DNA of 64,000 nt from Ustulina deusta (lineage: Eukaryota; Ascomycota; Sordariomycetes; Xylariales; Xylariaceae): assembly GCA_023159155.1 (NCBI GenBank), contig JAJNNX010000018.1, forward strand, positions 186,001-250,000. Reading direction: 5' to 3'. The position numbers were made by a program, and so were the translations under genes. Numbering within the stretch: position 1 is the first letter of the stretch; every line of letters begins with the position of its first letter. Below are positions 48,411 through 60,668 of this stretch, in pieces. The notes beneath the pieces were generated by a model. The model made no database searches and had not been told where the DNA came from. It saw only the letters and a program-made list of their open reading frames with translations.

Positions 48411-51400
48411 GTCGGTATGGTAGTGTAAGAATTACATAGGAGAATAGGGCCCGTACCTGGGCATGGCATGATCTGCACCCACCCGGAAGGAACGGATCAC
48501 TTACCTGGGTGGTATAGGTAGGAACAGACGGGACTGTGAGTGGAGGAGCTCTCGTAGTGTAGACGTCCTGTTTCCTTTTTTAGTTTTCGAGTGTTGGCTG
48601 TGAATGGGCTCGTTATAATTCCCAAGCCGAAAATAAACGAGATCGAGAAAGTATGTGTATAATTAGGATCCCTTTTTTTAATTTTTAATTTTTCCCCTCC
48701 CGCCAATTTGTTGTTTCCCGGCACATCGTATCACATATACATGTATTTTTTCTAACTAATGCCTTGCTACGTCACTTATATGATCATGTGAATCTTCAAG
48801 GTCTTCTCGATCCGGCTCGCTGTCTCCACTCCGGCCCCTCACCGAGCCACCGATCATTACCTAGGTGCCAATCTGCGACCAGGCATTACTAGACCGGACA
48901 GCAGTCAGTCGTAGCACACAGCCACACTCCTGTACCACATGCATATCTCATAGTGTACACCCGTATTGTTCGTCCCGACTGGATCTGTGCTGACCGCCAA
49001 GTACCCAGATTCTCTGAACATCGAAGGCCCCTCTTTTCTTCACTTCATATTTCATCAGTTTCCCCGGTTCCATTTTATTAGTGCACTTCGCTCGCTCATG
49101 GGGGTTATATGCATAGTAGAGCAAGGTCAGAGCAGTACTACTGACTGACCTGCCTGTGGTAGTCGGCATATATCACAATTTCGCATCGCGACCTCCACAC
49201 AGCCTCGTCTCCTTTGGGAGGTACCATTCGGCTCCGACTTCTAGTGTGGTCCTCAATCGTCCAGCCGTGCCGAGAACACGTCTAAATTCGTACTCATCCC
49301 ACGCCCTTCACACGTTCCACAGCCAAGGTACTAGCCACTACGCCCAACCGGAAGCGGAACCGACCCGTCTCCCACCCCTTATCTCACCTCCTTGTCTCCT
49401 GATCCTCTCCCTGCTGCAGCCGTGATAGGCATGCAAACCAAATCAGGTGACAGCGAATAGTTGACTTCACGATGCCATTCTGCTGCCTCCAGAGCCAGTA
49501 ATCAAGGTTTCTGGAAGCAGTATAGACCTGGTAAGCTCGGGTTGAATCTCCTACAAAAGACACGTAGCTGTCGACGCTGTGTCCGAACAAGGATCTTCCT
49601 TCTTCCAGGTCGATAAATTGCTACCCCCACGCGCTGTACGAATCGGGTAACCCCATGGAAAACCTTATCCCCCGTAGTGTACGCTATCCCTACTCACCGA
49701 CGCGAACTCTGAGCAGTGGGCCGTGGCTGCTACCTCGAAGATCCGGGGTGTGGAACAGCCAAGCGCCCAGGAAAACCCACAAACGTGGATGGTCTAGATC
49801 CAATGGGATATATACTCTCTGATGCACTGCCTACAGAAAATTTACTTTGCCGTCCACATGACGAACAATTTATCGAATATTGGATAACCGTTACAGTAGG
49901 AAGTAAGACACAGGAGATGTTAGTAGGGGACATCAATCTGCATAAAATGTAATACACACAACTTTCTTAATTTAAAGATCATAGCCTTGATGCCTTTTAA
50001 CAGCTAAATATTACAGTAATCCAGTCCGTAACCTATTCTGTTTAATTCTAGTTCTAGTTCTTGCCCTTTTTTTTCCCAGGTTTTTTTTTTAAATTTAAAA
50101 ATAAAAAATAAAATTAAAGAACCCCCACGGGACTTCTAATGTCCTTCAGAGCGTGGAAATCGTCCTTTAACGTCGAGTACTACCAAGGTGAGAATTAGGG
50201 CACGTGGATGTCGTGAATTGAATGCTCCCTCGTGGATGATCTCTGCTAACAATATACAAATCTTTTTTTAGGGGGTTCCAGAGAAAGCGGTGTCATGACA
50301 GTTATTGCTTAAAACTGAGCTAATTTCAGGGCTAAACCAAACATGAAGTTAACCTGGACTTGGATACGTGAGACTAGCTAACTAGCGAAACCCATTAGCG
50401 CTATGAGGAATCAAAACCAAAGGGATCAAACCGAGCTCGCTGCGAGAAATTAAACCTAGCTTCGCCATGAGGAATCAAACCCAACTCACTAACCTAGATA
50501 TTTACTGGGCTCGTGAACCCCGAGCCATCGACGAGCTCTTGTAGTACGCATTGTGCAAAGTGTAGGTATAGCGACTTAGTATTTAGTACTAGTATCTGTT
50601 GGTGCCGATACTCGATCGTAAAGTAGGGCCTTCAGGAATTGATCGGTTGCTTTAAGTATGCCTCGCACAATATATTCCCCGGCAATATCTTGTCAAGCTA
50701 GTTTCTTATTTACTCATATTATGATGTCCATACTTTGTTTCGCGTAATCGTCAGAATTTATATTGCTAGACATCCCGGAATGCTAGTGCTATTGGTCCCA
50801 GAGTGAATAGGTAGACTTGTCTACATTCACACCCCCCTTTCCCCTTTTTGTTGGTACAAGGGGTAATCTAGATCGTTCTGCCTAGATCAATGAGGAGTTA
50901 CCGAGAGATGCCGCCTATGGTGTAGCCTACGTACTAAACTATCGTTGATCGGACAAGGTTTCTCTAACTGCTAAGCAAGAGTTAGGCGGACGAGGAGAAG
51001 CTGGAAATAAATCCATGCGAGAAAAGCAGAGTGGCATTGGCGATGGCCAAAATCTAATTGATTCATCTATTGAGGAATCACTGTCTTAGATTATTCATTT
51101 TAGTCGCATATTAGGACCACCTCCCCGATATTTACTATTGTATAAATTTGTCAGTGAGTGTCCATTTTACACCATTAAGATCCGTGTATTTTAGTTTCAT
51201 TTCCTGTAGCCCACACATGGACATGGACGGTTTCACTGCTGCTCACCCTGTGCCTTGACACGTCTTCATGAGTGTCGGAGACCAGGGTCGCAAGTGGGTA
51301 GAAGTTACCCATGTGGGTTTGTATTCTAGGATATGTCTATATGAAGACCAACTTTCCCCCAAAATACTTGGAGGAAGGAGGTCAGGAATCAATGATATTG

Positions 51401-53300
51401 AGCCCTTACCCATACTCTTCTACCCGCTAGTGACCTACTTGTGACCAACTTTCACTCTGGGATAACCACCCATGAAAATGAGCTTCGCCGTAACAAACTG
51501 TTGCGGTTCCAACTCCAAGGACATCTAGGGAACTGCAGACAGTCAAGTGTCTGGTTTGATAACGCTTTAATTTTGCCGGTATCACGATACCGGATATTCA
51601 GTTTTTCTACAGAGTCAAGACGAGTCGCTGTTGGGTTACCAGTAGCTAGCTGCTAGGTCGAAGGATGTAGATTAGGGCCCAATAGCATTGATTCCGGAAC
51701 CGCTCCTATTAGGCTGGGAGGTTTGAGGTCCTAATATACACAGAATACTTGATATAATTACCCACGGGGTATCAGTTACCCTCTAGTGAACCTGCACCTA
51801 ACACTGCTGCCGATACCAGAAATGGATATTTATGTTGCACAGAGGAGGAAGGTCTATCTATACTGGCAGAATCTGCCTTGCTAATTTATATATAGATTGG
51901 TTGTTGGCCTGTGTGGTTGCCCCGTGATGTTATTAATATTGTGTCGTGACAGCATCTCAACCAACGACACCACGAAATCGTTGAGGGTTGCAAAAGGACC
52001 GTGAAACAAGCGGTATGTTCTTGCTCTGATGTCGAGAATCTGCCTACGGTTCTTCCTTTCTACAGTGTTGTCATTATAACCTGCGGCCAGACTAAAAGAA
52101 TATGTGTTCTTGTTGCCGATCTTAGGGTTAAGGTAGCCCGGGCATACCGGCGTAATGATTGGGCCTCGTGAAGCAGCTAGGCACCTAGCTGCCAGACTAT
52201 ACAACATGGGTTTGCCTCAAGCAGTAGGAAATTTTGGGAGATATCAAGAAATGAGAATGTATTCGCTGTGAAATCAGAGCTAGCGAATTGAGAAAAAATG
52301 TCGTCTCTATTCCTTGAAACTAGAAGAAGAGAACCAGAAAAAAATATCAAAACTAAGACTGATTTTAAACATAGAAAGAGCTTAAACTGTAGCCAGTAAA
52401 TAGACTACACTTGGGTGCCTATAGACCACAGGCTTCTAGGTTATATAGAACGGGAATATATGTGTTATGCGCTTATTGGGATGCTCACAATAAATGTAGC
52501 TAAGAATTATTATCAGAAGGTAAATGCCCCCCTATATAACGGCTGATTTCCAATTTATAAGTAGTTATCTCTCATTTAACTCCAATATTGCTAAATCCAT
52601 CCGACATAGATGTGAGATTATAACGTCAAGGCAGATTGCTTTGGAAGCTCGTGAAGAGCACACTTTGGGGAAGGGGAGAAACAATCGAGAACAAGTGACA
52701 GACATCCTATACAAATGTGCTTGACTTGGGAGTGTATATTTTTACCTCTAGCGTGTACCTTGGTCTACACGTAAGTAATCCATAACATCTGGTCGACTCC
52801 CTGCACTAACAATGTTGAGCACCGGTTTGAATACTGAATACTTTACTTAGACATCCTCAACTTGTCAAAGCCTACGCATCTTGACCTTACAGACTGACGA
52901 GACAGAAGGGAAAAGACAGACAGCTGTAACTAGCTTTTGCGATTCTACTTTGATAGTTATGTAATTATACCCTCGCTCCCAATGTAAGCCTAGAACATAC
53001 CTAGCACTCAGAACATCGCGAGCTATACCTAGTAAGCCGCAGCGTCATGTTCCTCAATGCCAAAGCTCAAGCAAGTCCCCGCGAAATTTAACAGTCGGGA
53101 TTGATTCAGCGCCAAAAAAACAACAAAACGTGCAATACTTCCTGCCCGCCCCCCCAAAAAACAAGGCGCCCTCTATGATGAGTATCAAGGAATGCCTTAA
53201 TCCATTTCCCATGTAAATCCGAACCCTTTTCCTAGGCTTATGCCTGTATTCCGTCCGGGGTTTCCATGTAAGTGATTCGCCTATAGCCTCTATTCGTTTC
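48411..53300. other. Gene-poor region, 4.9 kb
   Basis: No intact gene is recognised. AT-rich parts (about 49,950-50,110; 50,690-51,200; 52,200-52,560) alternate with ordinary sequence. The phrase ATGAGGAATCAAA is repeated near 50,401 and 50,460. A minus-strand frame at 52,207-51,881 (108 codons) is the longest and is unassigned. The right end should contain the DDI1 3' UTR. Confidence 0.5.
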
Positions 53301-54764
53301 CTAGCTTTGGAAGAGAAGACCGGCAGCATATTCGACATTGCCGTCAGTAGCTTGCAGAGCATTGATAGCTGCCTGTCGGTCAAATCCTAGAGCTAGCAGC
53401 TTGTCGATATCACTCTCTGGGAATGTTCGTTGAGAGGAGACCGTAGGTACGGGCAAGGCTGCTGCTGGCGGTGCTGTCGGCCGTGAGCTCGAGGGAACAG
53501 GAACAGAGGAACTAGGGGGGTTGGGGGTAGCTGAGGTAGGTGCTGTGACGGCACCAGAGCGGGCGCCAATGGTAGTCCCCCCCGGGCCAGGCACAGTAGG
53601 CTCATCGTTAACAGCATCTTCAGTCTCCTTGGGAATGTCCGACTCGCCCAGAAATTCCACCTCTTCTCCTTGGATGATGAGCCTATTCCGCGCGAGATCG
53701 ATGGTCGCCTGGTGGCCCTTCAGGATGTCCAGGCCAAGCAGAAGGTCTACCGCCTTTCCCTCCATGACCGTAAATGCACAATGGAGGTGCTTTGATCCGA
53801 CCTGGAGTATGGTAGAGTGAACACGACCGATAATATTGGCGGTGCCGACGCCTCTAGCAACACCAGCGAATCGTCTGTCGACGAGGCGCATGATGTTACA
53901 TTGCTCTGCACAAGCTGGGGACATGATGGTAGCCTGAGCACCCGAGTCCACTAGGGCCTTCACTTTGAATCCGTTGACTTTCACGTCGATATAGAGGAGG
54001 TGCACCCGGCCGAATGCTACATATGTTGATCAGCATGACAAAGTGGCGTCGGAAGTTGGAATTGGGATGGCATACATTCAGGGTTATGTTCCATCGCGTT
54101 CTGTAGATTCTCCACGACACTTTCTTGACGAATCATTTCCTCGATCCTGGCTTGTGCGTCTGGATTGAATTCGTCGGCGTTCAAAGCCTCGATTTCTCGC
54201 ATACGCGCTCTTCGGGCCTGTTCCTGCTCCAGGGCACTGTTTTGGAACATCTGGGCGAAACGCTGGGGGTCCTCGAGTACGGCGGCAAGGGCAGGGTTAA
54301 GCCTCTGCAGCTGCGTTCTCAATGCCGGATCGCCTAGGACCTGCAGTCGGATGAGTTCGGGATCTTGTGACAGAGCGGCAGCCCCTCCTGGTCCGGCAGC
54401 CGGTCTCCGTCGAGGGGCCTGGTCCCGATGGCCAGGATCCACACCGCTGCCTCTCATATCTCGGACATGGAGGGCAAGCATATCGCCGTCGGCGATCTGA
54501 AGCTCTTGGAGGGTCTTAGTATTGTCGGTGATCAGCTGGCCGTTGTGGTAGAGATGCTGGGCAGGCGCGGGTATGCCTTCAGCCTCGATGGAACTCCGGA
54601 GAGTCTCTATTGTCATTTCGGGGTAGACACCGAGGGTCACGAGCCGCAACTCCTGCTCCTCCACCTCGGGGTTGTTCACGCTAAGTGTGATCTGCCTATG
54701 TATGCCGAGTGTCAGCGACGGCTGCGGGCCCGTCCGAGACGGCACAGACTCAGAAAGCTTACAT
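53301..54764 (-). CDS. DDI1: DNA-damage-inducible protein 1 (UBL-retroviral-protease-like-UBA)
   Basis: Exons 54764-54763 (coding part), 54695-54076 and 54016-53301 give 445 residues, near yeast Ddi1 (428). The initiator codon is split: AT lies before a 67-nt intron (GTAAGC..CATAG) and G after it, giving MQITLSVNNPE, the expected Ddi1 start. Domains in order: ubiquitin-like (1-80), a helical region with the NPALAAVLEDPQRF segment, the retropepsin-like aspartic protease with active site DSGA (231-234) and HCAFTVMEGKAVDLLLGLD, a Pro/Ser-rich linker, and a C-terminal UBA domain (about 408-445, LLALGFDRQAAINALQATDG). Ddi1 shuttles ubiquitinated clients to the proteasome and cleaves some of them. 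The UBA domain is kept here. The open frame upstream of the intron is not used, since it would read through the intron. Confidence 0.94.
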
Positions 54765-55895
54765 CTCGACTGCTCTCTGCAGGGAATGTGGTGAGCGGCG
54801 CGTCGCGAGATGTGAGAAGGTGCACGGAGTGGAGGGGGCGGAGGAGGGCGAGGGAGCAGGAGATGGAAATGGATCACGCGCGTTCGTTTGGGACACGAGG
54901 TCAGAGAACCAGGAAGAAGCGGAAAGATATCTGGCTTATAGAGGATGAGTGCATGCAGTGAGAGATCAAGTCGTGCAGACAAGACAGATTTATTTCCAGG
55001 CTTGGCTGCGGATCCGGCATAAGGCGAAACAGCTTCAATATTTCAGGATGGTGGTGGCATGTGCAATGTCTGTCCTGCTCTCGGGCAACAGTCAGCGTAG
55101 GTTGGAAGGTATCTTTCGACACTTTAGGTAACCTGAAGCCAACCACGACATCATCTTGCCCCCCCACCTGCTAGGACGCAGACAGAACTGGCCCTAGTGC
55201 GGAGGACAGGGAACGGGTCCCGCTTCTGATCCCTTGCTCCTACTCGACCGCTGCGCCTACCTACATGGCGCCTACATAGTCCAGTAGGTACTACCTACGT
55301 CTTATACCTAGTACCTTGGTACACTAACACAGCTCCCCCACCCGGGCGGTCCAGGCTCCAGGTTCCAGCTAATAGTACGCTGGGAAAAGCCGGATCGCAT
55401 CTGCATCTCCCTGTAGGTACCTAAATCCGTGCCTCGGTAGGTATCATTACGTAGGTAGGGCTGGCGCCTGCGAATGCCTGCTGGCCACGCAGGTTCTCTG
55501 TCTGCCCTCCACCAGACCTCTGCGATACCTCTGCGATACCCTACTACCTAACCGCCTATTTATAGTGTACATACCTATCGGCAGGGGTACTAACCGGGGA
55601 ACACACATTTTTATAAGCTTCCCGACGATTCTCATGATTGGAGGCGACTTGTGTGTGTGCATGTTACCGGTAGACTACAACAGCGGGGGATAGGTATTTG
55701 GTGTGTGATACAAGCGGCGGGTAATGCCGCCCTTCCCTGCCGCATGATCGCGCGTCTCTGGGCGTGGCCGGATGACCATGTAAATCGGTTAGTCGTTATT
55801 ATCGACGCAGGTCGACATTTTGGGATGTGAGTTGGGGTTACAAGTGATTTGGTTTAACTGGAGATTTGCGATGATAATGTGCATCATTGTGTAAG
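54765..55895. other. Intergenic, 1.1 kb, between DDI1 and RRP8
   Basis: Both neighbours are on the minus strand, so this holds the DDI1 promoter and leader and the RRP8 3' UTR. TACCTA/TAGGTA words are dense at 55,255-55,450. No gene is supported. Confidence 0.55.
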
Positions 55896-57461
55896 CTATC
55901 GAATCTTGTAGACAGAAGGCTTGAGAATCTTGCTCTCGTCCACGACGTCCTGTTCATCTGTGTCGATGAATTTGACGACTCCTTTCTTCTTCTTCCCTTC
56001 CCGTCCGGAATCTCTTGCCTCCACAGCCTCCTTTCCAGCGGATGGTTGAGCAGCCTTGACGAAATGCATCTTGACAAACATCTTGTTTCTCATGTCGACT
56101 GCTGTTTTCTCATCGCCCTGCAAAATGAAGCCTCTTCGCCGCAGTGCTTCCACAAATGCCGTGACATCCGTCTCCTGGCGCCTGTCCTCGGCGCCGTCAA
56201 CTTCGACGGCGAGAGTTGTATTGTGGTTCTCCTCAGGCTCTGCATCCTTGCCCTTGCCATTGCCCTTCTTCGACTGGTTCTTCTTCCGATTACCCACGCT
56301 GTGATTCACTGGTGCGTTTTTGGTTTTATTGCTCACGTGACCAAACCGGCTCTTGATCTCGGCGACCCAAAGTTCACCTTTCCAATGCAATATCCGGTAA
56401 GCCTCCTCGATGAAATCAAGCCAGTTCGTGCCCATTAGCGCCAGGCAGAATATAACAACATCGACGCTACCATCGGCGAGAGGCAGGTTGGCGATATCCG
56501 CCTTGGTGACAAGTGGGCTTGGACTTTGCAAGTCGTAACTTAGAATATTGAGGTGCAGTTTTTTCTTCTCAGACTGTAGTGCGGTTGCGAGCTTGGCATC
56601 GCCACAACCAAGATCTGCAATGGTACAAATGCCGTTCGTTCGCACAAGAGATTGAACACCGGGTGCGGGAGAAAGGGTGGCCTGGCCTGGCTTGGACTTG
56701 TGCGGGTGCCTTTGCCGACCTCGCAGCTTGATGTCCTCGATATAGCCATCTACCGGGTTTTCTGGCCACACATTGACCTGACGACGAAACCCTTCATGAT
56801 ATTCTTGGAACATCTCTGGCGAGTCCTGGAATAGCTGGAATGCCTCATCTGACGGCTTTGTGTAGAGGGTCTCGTTGAGATGGCGGAATCGGGCAGATAC
56901 AAGCTTCTCCTTCATCGCAGCCTGCATAGGAGTAAGTTTAGGAGCTGGGGGACCGGTAGGCGCCTTCAATTGTGGTTCCGTTGATTGGAGCAGACTCTGC
57001 GGATCGTTATCCTGGCCATCCTTGGATTTCCTATCCCTTTTCTTCTTCTTTTTGGTTTCGCTAGAGCCCCCTTCACCTAGAGCACCGTCTGGTGACATCA
57101 AGTCTGGTCCATCTTTGGGCCCATGCTCAACAACGTTTTGTTTTGCCTCTCTCTCTTTCTGCTTTTTCAATTTCCTCTTTTCCTTCAAGGTCAGACGTGG
57201 AGTCCCATCTGGCATTGATCCCTTCTTGTTGCTGGCGTTTTCTGTTGTTTCATCCTCATTGGTTTTGGATTTCTTGCCCTCCCTTCCCTCGATGACTTGT
57301 TCCCACAAGTCTGCAACATTTGCTGCAGTGACACTGGCCGGTGTAGATTGCCTCTTCCGCTTCTTTGAGTTGTTGGCCTCTTTAGGGGCTTGGGTGGTGG
57401 TTATGGCACTCTCTGCTTTGAGGCTGTCTGCAGAGACAGCCCAGCCAGGGACTGCAAACAT
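55896..57461 (-). CDS. RRP8: 25S rRNA adenine-N(1) methyltransferase Rrp8
   Basis: A single exon of 521 residues starting MFAVPGWAVSADSLK. The first 180 residues are Lys/Glu-rich and disordered, with several basic nuclear or nucleolar signals (KKRKRQ, KEKRKLKKQKERE, KKKKKRDRK). The catalytic part begins at about 180: MKEKLVSARFRHLNETLYT, VNVWPENPVDGYIEDIK, the SAM-binding loop IADLGCGDAKLA (281-292), DIANLPLADGSVDVVIFCLA and GTNWLDFIEEAYRIL, all characteristic of the Rrp8 family. The enzyme methylates an adenine (m1A) in 25S rRNA during 60S assembly in the nucleolus, the same pathway as NOG1 in this window. A Lys/Asn-rich insert (about 390-425) interrupts the methyltransferase domain; this is in frame and likely a loop. 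Single-exon structure contrasts with NOG1. Confidence 0.95.
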   Translation of the reverse strand: MFAVPGWAVSADSLKAESAITTTQAPKEANNSKKRKRQSTPASVTAANVADLWEQVIEGREGKKSKTNEDETTENASNKKGSMPDGTPRLTLKEKRKLKKQKEREAKQNVVEHGPKDGPDLMSPDGALGEGGSSETKKKKKRDRKSKDGQDNDPQSLLQSTEPQLKAPTGPPAPKLTPMQAAMKEKLVSARFRHLNETLYTKPSDEAFQLFQDSPEMFQEYHEGFRRQVNVWPENPVDGYIEDIKLRGRQRHPHKSKPGQATLSPAPGVQSLVRTNGICTIADLGCGDAKLATALQSEKKKLHLNILSYDLQSPSPLVTKADIANLPLADGSVDVVIFCLALMGTNWLDFIEEAYRILHWKGELWVAEIKSRFGHVSNKTKNAPVNHSVGNRKKNQSKKGNGKGKDAEPEENHNTTLAVEVDGAEDRRQETDVTAFVEALRRRGFILQGDEKTAVDMRNKMFVKMHFVKAAQPSAGKEAVEARDSGREGKKKKGVVKFIDTDEQDVVDESKILKPSVYKIR

Positions 57462-60400
57462 GCCGTGGAGATTATTAGACGAGAAATAGGGGGGTAGTGC
57501 GGGCCGAGGGGGCTTGTGTGTAGATCTCAGTACAATCGAATGATGAACGACGATGTGCGATTGATTAAGTGTACCGGCCTTCTACTAAGCAGTTATTCGA
57601 GCTCATGGGGGAACTACCTGGGTCAATATGTTCAGAAACTTTTTTTCTTAATGGAGCTTCATGAGAGACCCGTTATTAATTCGGCGGTTCAGCCAATCAG
57701 ATGCGCCGCCATGCACTACACTACTGTACTACTGTGGGTATCCTGCTGACGGTCCGAGTCGACGCAAGAGTGCTGTACGCATACAAGCCTACCTACAGTT
57801 TCGAGGTACTTCGCACTGTCCCTGTGGCTTCTTTCATCAGTACATACAATGAATAGCCTCTAGCCGATCGAGATTCTCTGAATCTACATCCATATGCGAT
57901 AATATATGGATTTCCTCGTGCTTAACTTAGGTGTACATTCAAAGTTTCAGACTTTAGAATTAAATCGACTTTCTATTTGCTTTGAATCTTCACCAAAACC
58001 TTCATTGGTTGAGTGTACGGTATAGAGTATGGATTATACCGCAGCTTTCTGTTCTCTTGATCAAACACGCCGCCATCGCCAGCACGGCAATGTCCCGGAA
58101 CCGTCTAGAAAACAGGCAGCACTCCTAGCCTCATCCTTAGTTGCCACTAAACCCTTCGCTGAAACGCTTGGCTCAGCAAATGGAAGGCGTTGACCCCCTC
58201 CTTGTACGCTCTTTGTGGTACGGCCGGATACGGGCATTCCTGAGGGATACATTGTCCCGATGCCTCTCATCCAAATGTGACCAAGCAGTAGGTAACACGA
58301 CGGCTACTCTGGCGCCTGTTTCCTTACATACCTGCCCAGTCGCCCAGGCATAGTGAGGGGGAGGGGGTTTCATATTCAACTCGCGCGCGGTGACTCTGAT
58401 CAAGCAGCGCTGTCTCGGTCCTTGGGGATCTGACGCCCATTTCACACGTCATTACTTAGTCCGTCTTGATGTTGAGGCTGTTCGTAACACACGAGAGCAA
58501 GACGAGCTGGACTGTGTAGGTGTTTGCTAACTAGGTAGTATTCGACTCCAGCAAGACAGGGCTCAGGCCACGTTGCCCGTGTTGAGCTAGTGACCAGTAA
58601 CAGCGATAGCCACGACCAAACCCTACATTCTGCGGATTCAGACGCATGGGTTTAATAACTGTACTTTATTCTCCCTCCGAGACACCAACCGGTAGATGTG
58701 ATAGGGAAACCTATGATGTATGTGCGCTGCTCTTGCGCGGGACATTTCTGACAGCGCAAAGGATATCAAATACAAAGCCGCTGTGCTGTGTGAGGTAAGG
58801 TTTTACCACGCAAGCAGCGACCTGGAGAGGAGGACCTGCACACGATCCTCTCGAGCATGTAGCAGGTGGACTCTCCGACACGTTGTTCTGGAAGACCTCT
58901 TCTCTTACGGATCAGCCGAGAATACTAAGAGATACCTGGAATAATATGACGGGGTGCGAGGGAAACGTCTATACGGAGGCTGTCTGATATTAAGCACAGC
59001 TAACCTAGGTATGGGTTAGCTAGGGGTTGGATATACGAAATATATGGGGCCCCTCAATAACGAATTGCTCTGGTGCCCTAGGAAAAGTCGTATCGAGGGT
59101 ACTTCGACTACTTGTGCGACGTGCCGAGTTAGAAACACCGAGCTCTTCTCTAAACCTGCATGTCTAGAATAACCACCACATGCCCCATCGAAAGCAGAGT
59201 TTGTGTAGGACGAAGACTCAGCGGTGTAGTGGGAGCAGGTCTACCGCCGGTCTGTCAAACGGAATCCGTTCCTGTGAACTACTCCGGCCGTTCTTTCGGT
59301 CGCGGTGAAGCTTAGTTCTGGCTGCGGAGTCTATGTGCTCCCATCTACCACGAACCTGAGGTCTGATGGGCTGAACCAACAGTCGTTACCGGACTGTAGG
59401 GTTTTCCAATGCTCCCAAGCCAATCCAACCAGCCCAGTCCGTCTGACTGTCATCAGCTGCATCGGCATCGTTGTAACACCATAGCGCACGAGTAAACTGG
59501 TCTCTCTCTACCCCCACCTCTTTCGTCCTCGCCCGATTCTAGCATTTGCACATTCAAAACCCAACAAGGACCCAGTACTCAGGCGTCTCGAGTTTCTGTC
59601 CTAGTAAGTGTACTGCACTCTGGTCCAAGGGCCCTAGTTTCGCGTACTCATCATATTGAATCTTGTCTCTCACGGACGCCGAGTTTTCGGTGCTTATCAC
59701 CGTCGTTGCCCCATCGGAGGAACTCGGATTTTCGCTTCTGTTACCTTCAGTATAACGCCTGCAGCATTCCGAGGCAATCAACGCGCTGTGAGGTCGCCGC
59801 CCGGGGCTGGAACAGACGAATTCATCACTGTAAGTGTTCTTTGCAGAAGAGACGACGACTTGGGAGGGGTCGTGGTGTCCATTTAAACGGGACTATCTGC
59901 TCCCCAAACACACAGGCGAGACGGGTTCGATTATATCAAGAAAAACCGACAGGCCGGTCACCCAAGACGAAACAAAGACTTATCTACCAAGTGGTCGATC
60001 GGATCGTTTATTCCCGTCTTACGGATATCCCATCAATACCCCACCATTTCCCACGTTGCCAGGTTTCTAGCGCTAGGGGCGTTTTTAGACCTTGTTATTC
60101 GTCAATTCTCACAAGGGGGCCAACGAGCTCTAGCCTCAAGCCTCCATCTTCTCCCACCCGCATCGTCGGCTAGCCTCATACTCCTTGTCCTACCCTTGAT
60201 GAAAAAGCCTGACAACTTTGTTCTCCGTTGGCAAGCATACCTTGCCTAGGTCTTGTCACACGGCTAGGTTTTCGTAATTCTATATACAGGCACAGCCCTG
60301 TTTAGGTCTCACCTCTAACAGCCAACTTACACGTCGTGATCTGGTCTTGGTTGGTAGCTCGCTCTGGTTTTCGTCTATCTCTAGTTACAAGCGCGACCAG

Positions 60401-60668
60401 CCTTCAGGAGTTACCATTCGTCAGTCCTGCGATTCCAACACTGTCTGAGCATTAATTGATTAGGAAAAGACCGATGTCTTAAGGGCCTCTGGATCGCTCC
60501 TTTAAGCGATTGTCTTAGTCAAGCCACACCAGCTGCCGGCGGTTATACCCATGCGCTATTGGTAAAAGGTTATTTTAGACTAGCGACCTCCTAATGGGCT
60601 CGTGCGAACGAACACCTTGCGGTAGATTATGACAAGCGATCTGAAGTAGCCTGCCAGGATTCTTGAGT
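57462..60668. other. Divergent intergenic region, 3.2 kb
   Basis: Between RRP8 (minus) and the Zn2Cys6 factor (plus). No protein-coding gene is recognised. From about 59,500 the plus strand is pyrimidine-rich with several short upstream frames, consistent with a long 5' leader of the transcription factor. A short AT-rich part lies at 57,860-57,980. Confidence 0.5.

Noticed and set aside
56875..57489. 204-codon plus-strand frame opposite RRP8
   Set aside because: Complement of the Lys/Glu-rich N-terminus of Rrp8; its Phe/Ser/Leu composition is what the reverse of such codons gives.
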